NCBI GenBank assembly: GCA_041946685.1
Contig: JBHGAV010000043.1
Location: 1 to 38,627, forward strand
Length of the DNA stretch: 38,627 nucleotides
Source of the DNA: JBHGAV01 sp041946685
GTDB lineage: Bacteria > Acidobacteriota > Terriglobia > Bryobacterales > Bryobacteraceae
Reading direction: 5' to 3'
Position numbers and translations under genes: made by a program. Below are positions 37,217-38,627 of this stretch, in pieces. Every line of letters begins with the position of its first letter. Positions within the stretch are counted from its first letter, which is position 1. The notes under the pieces were generated by a model. It saw only the letters and a list, made by a program, of their open reading frames with translations. It was not told where the DNA came from and ran no database searches.

Positions 37217-38481
37217 CGCTCGTCCCTCAACGCTTCGACCGGCGTCATCTGGCACGCACGCCAGGCCGGGGGAACCGCGCTCGCCACGGCCACCGTCCCC
37301 AGAGCCAGCATCGCCACCCAAGCCGTGCGGACGCTGACGGGAAGCCCCGAGAACATGGCCGGCATGGGGAGAGAGTTCACCGCCGCAGCCAGGAGGCCCA
37401 CCAGCGTCAGCCCGGCCAGCCCGCTGGCCAAGGCCAGCAGCAACCCTTCCAACAGGAACTCGGCCAGGATGCGGCGTTTGGTCGCCCCCAGGGCCTTACG
37501 CAGACCGATTTCGTGGGTCCGCTCGGCCACCGCCGTCATCATCGTGTTCATCACCCCCACACCTCCCAGGCTGAGCGTGATCAGCGAAATGACCGCCAGG
37601 AAAATCTCGGTGGCGTCGAACACCTTGTCGAACAGTTCCGCGCTTTCAATCATGTCATAGGTGGGCAGCGCCGCCTCGTCGGTCGGGTCAAAATCATGGA
37701 GGCGCCCCAAGACGGTCCGCACCTGATGCTGCGCCGTCCTCCATTCATCGACCGAGACCGGCCGGTACACGATCGCATTCACTCTGCCCTTTTGCCAGGT
37801 GGAAATCGCGGGCGGACAATCCCTCAACATGCTCGACTGCGGAATCAGCACCTTGTCGTTGTCCCAGCCGTCGTAAGAGCTGTTCTGGTTTTTCTCGCTC
37901 ATCAGGCCCACAACTGTGTACGGATAGCCGTTGACGGATACCCGCCGGCCGAGCAGATCGCCGCGCTTCTCGAACAGGTGCTTCTGAACGGTGTGGCCGA
38001 GCACGCAAACCCGATGCCCGCCCGCCTCGTCCTCGCGGCTGATGCTGCGGCCCTGGGCAATCGGGAAGTTGCGGAGTTCAAGGTACTCGGGAGTAACGCC
38101 CAGCGTCAGAAAGGAACCCGCGTTGAATTCGCTCGTGACGCGCGTCTCTCTCTTTACTTCCCCGGCTACAACCTGGATGGACGGACACTGCTCCCGGACG
38201 GCCTCCACATCGCGCTGCTCCAGATAGATCCGCCGGCCGGCGCGCTGGCCGCCCGCCTGTTTCTCGGTGCGTCCGTTGAACAGCATGACGATGTTGTCGC
38301 CAATCTGCGACTGGTTCTTGCGCTGGCCCTGGCGGAATCCGTCGCACAGCCCGCTCATCAGCACCAGCGACGAGATGCCCCAGGCGATCCCGAACATGGT
38401 CAGAAAGCTGCGCAGCTTATGGCGCCACGCACTGGCCAGGGTTTGGGCGAACAGGACGGAAACATAGCCGGCAACCCGCAT
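37213..38481 (-). CDS. MacB/FtsX-type ABC transporter permease 2
   Basis: 422 residues with the same plan as permease 1: first helix ('LRSFLTMFGIAWGISSLVLM'), periplasmic MacB core ('QGRSISREDEAGGHRVCVLG', 'VNGYPYTVVGLMSEKNQN'), then FtsX helices with 'LSLGGVGVMNTMMTAVAERT', 'EIGLRKALGATKRRILAEF' and the end 'PVEALRDER'. ATG 38481 is chosen because the protein then starts just before the first helix. In-frame codons upstream (to about 38592) encode a Pro/Glu-rich stretch with no good start. No strong Shine-Dalgarno sequence is visible. The ATPase and further operon genes may lie beyond the right edge. Confidence 0.85.
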   Translation of the reverse strand: MRVAGYVSVLFAQTLASAWRHKLRSFLTMFGIAWGISSLVLMSGLCDGFRQGQRKNQSQIGDNIVMLFNGRTEKQAGGQRAGRRIYLEQRDVEAVREQCPSIQVVAGEVKRETRVTSEFNAGSFLTLGVTPEYLELRNFPIAQGRSISREDEAGGHRVCVLGHTVQKHLFEKRGDLLGRRVSVNGYPYTVVGLMSEKNQNSSYDGWDNDKVLIPQSSMLRDCPPAISTWQKGRVNAIVYRPVSVDEWRTAQHQVRTVLGRLHDFDPTDEAALPTYDMIESAELFDKVFDATEIFLAVISLITLSLGGVGVMNTMMTAVAERTHEIGLRKALGATKRRILAEFLLEGLLLALASGLAGLTLVGLLAAAVNSLPMPAMFSGLPVSVRTAWVAMLALGTVAVASAVPPAWRACQMTPVEALRDER

Positions 38482-38627
38482 CGTAATAGAGATACGCAGC
38501 TCCGGCGATTCCGGTTCATCCAGAGCAGGTGTCGGCCGTTCAAGACACCCAGGAGCTTGTGGAAAAGCCTGCGTCAGTGGTGGCCTGGACAAGACAGGAG
38601 TCTTATCCTACACGGTGAATCAACGAT
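38482..38627. other. Upstream region of the permease genes
   Basis: The last 146 nt of the window. I see no convincing promoter, terminator or gene; an upstream gene of the same operon may begin just beyond the edge. Confidence 0.3.

Noticed and set aside
35717..37660. A 647-codon plus-strand frame covering the end of Ig-like copy B and both permeases
   Set aside because: It is antisense to two clear permease genes and out of frame with the Ig-like gene; its product is His/Gln/Arg-rich and meaningless.

Overview
The window is GC-rich and densely coded. SBBP beta-propeller proteins, a FecR-like surface protein, unfused MacB-type permeases and the style of the exopolysaccharide (EPS) locus suggest an acidobacterium, probably Solibacter/Bryobacter-like. 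This assignment rests on gene content only; no rRNA, tRNA, CRISPR array or insertion sequence was seen.

Region 1 (1-5055, plus strand): the 3' end of a yjbQ-like gene, then a compact bacterial microcompartment (BMC) module. This comprises a dihydrodipicolinate-synthase-family aldolase with a proline-rich linker and an amphipathic C-terminal helix that looks like an encapsulation peptide, a two-domain BMC shell gene and an MFS organic-anion transporter. The shell gene seems to start at a CTG codon. It also carries a strong internal ribosome binding site in front of an ATG that would release a separate one-domain BMC-H protein. Archease and the RNA ligase RtcB follow closely.

Region 2 (5045-27003, almost entirely minus strand): a Wzx/Wzy-type EPS locus read from about 27000 down to 5045. 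A good sigma70-type promoter precedes a leader with a hairpin, then a NusG paralogue, a small ribbon-helix-helix-like protein, a Wza-like export lipoprotein, a Wzz/BY-kinase, a large secreted propeller protein, a kinase-like/methyltransferase fusion, a small DPGSG membrane protein, a membrane sulfatase-fold enzyme, Wzx, Wzy and a methyltransferase. One methyltransferase gene lies inverted in the middle. After it come a GT4 glycosyltransferase, a DUF362 protein, a WecG/TagA transferase, the WbaP-type initiating transferase, a second MFS transporter and an O-antigen-ligase-like protein. Most junctions overlap or are under 30 nt, which suggests coupled expression.

Region 3 (27052-31623): a FecR-like secreted protein, a structured 391-nt divergent intergenic region, a MacA/HlyD-type adaptor, an orphan TAXI-type binding protein with two CxxC pairs coupled to an unknown cytosolic protein, and a solitary LuxR-type DNA-binding domain with a clear promoter.

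Region 4 (31809-38627): a secreted alpha/beta-hydrolase (lipase-like), two tandem duplicated Ig-like secreted proteins, and on the minus strand two translationally coupled MacB-type permeases whose ATPase is not in the window.
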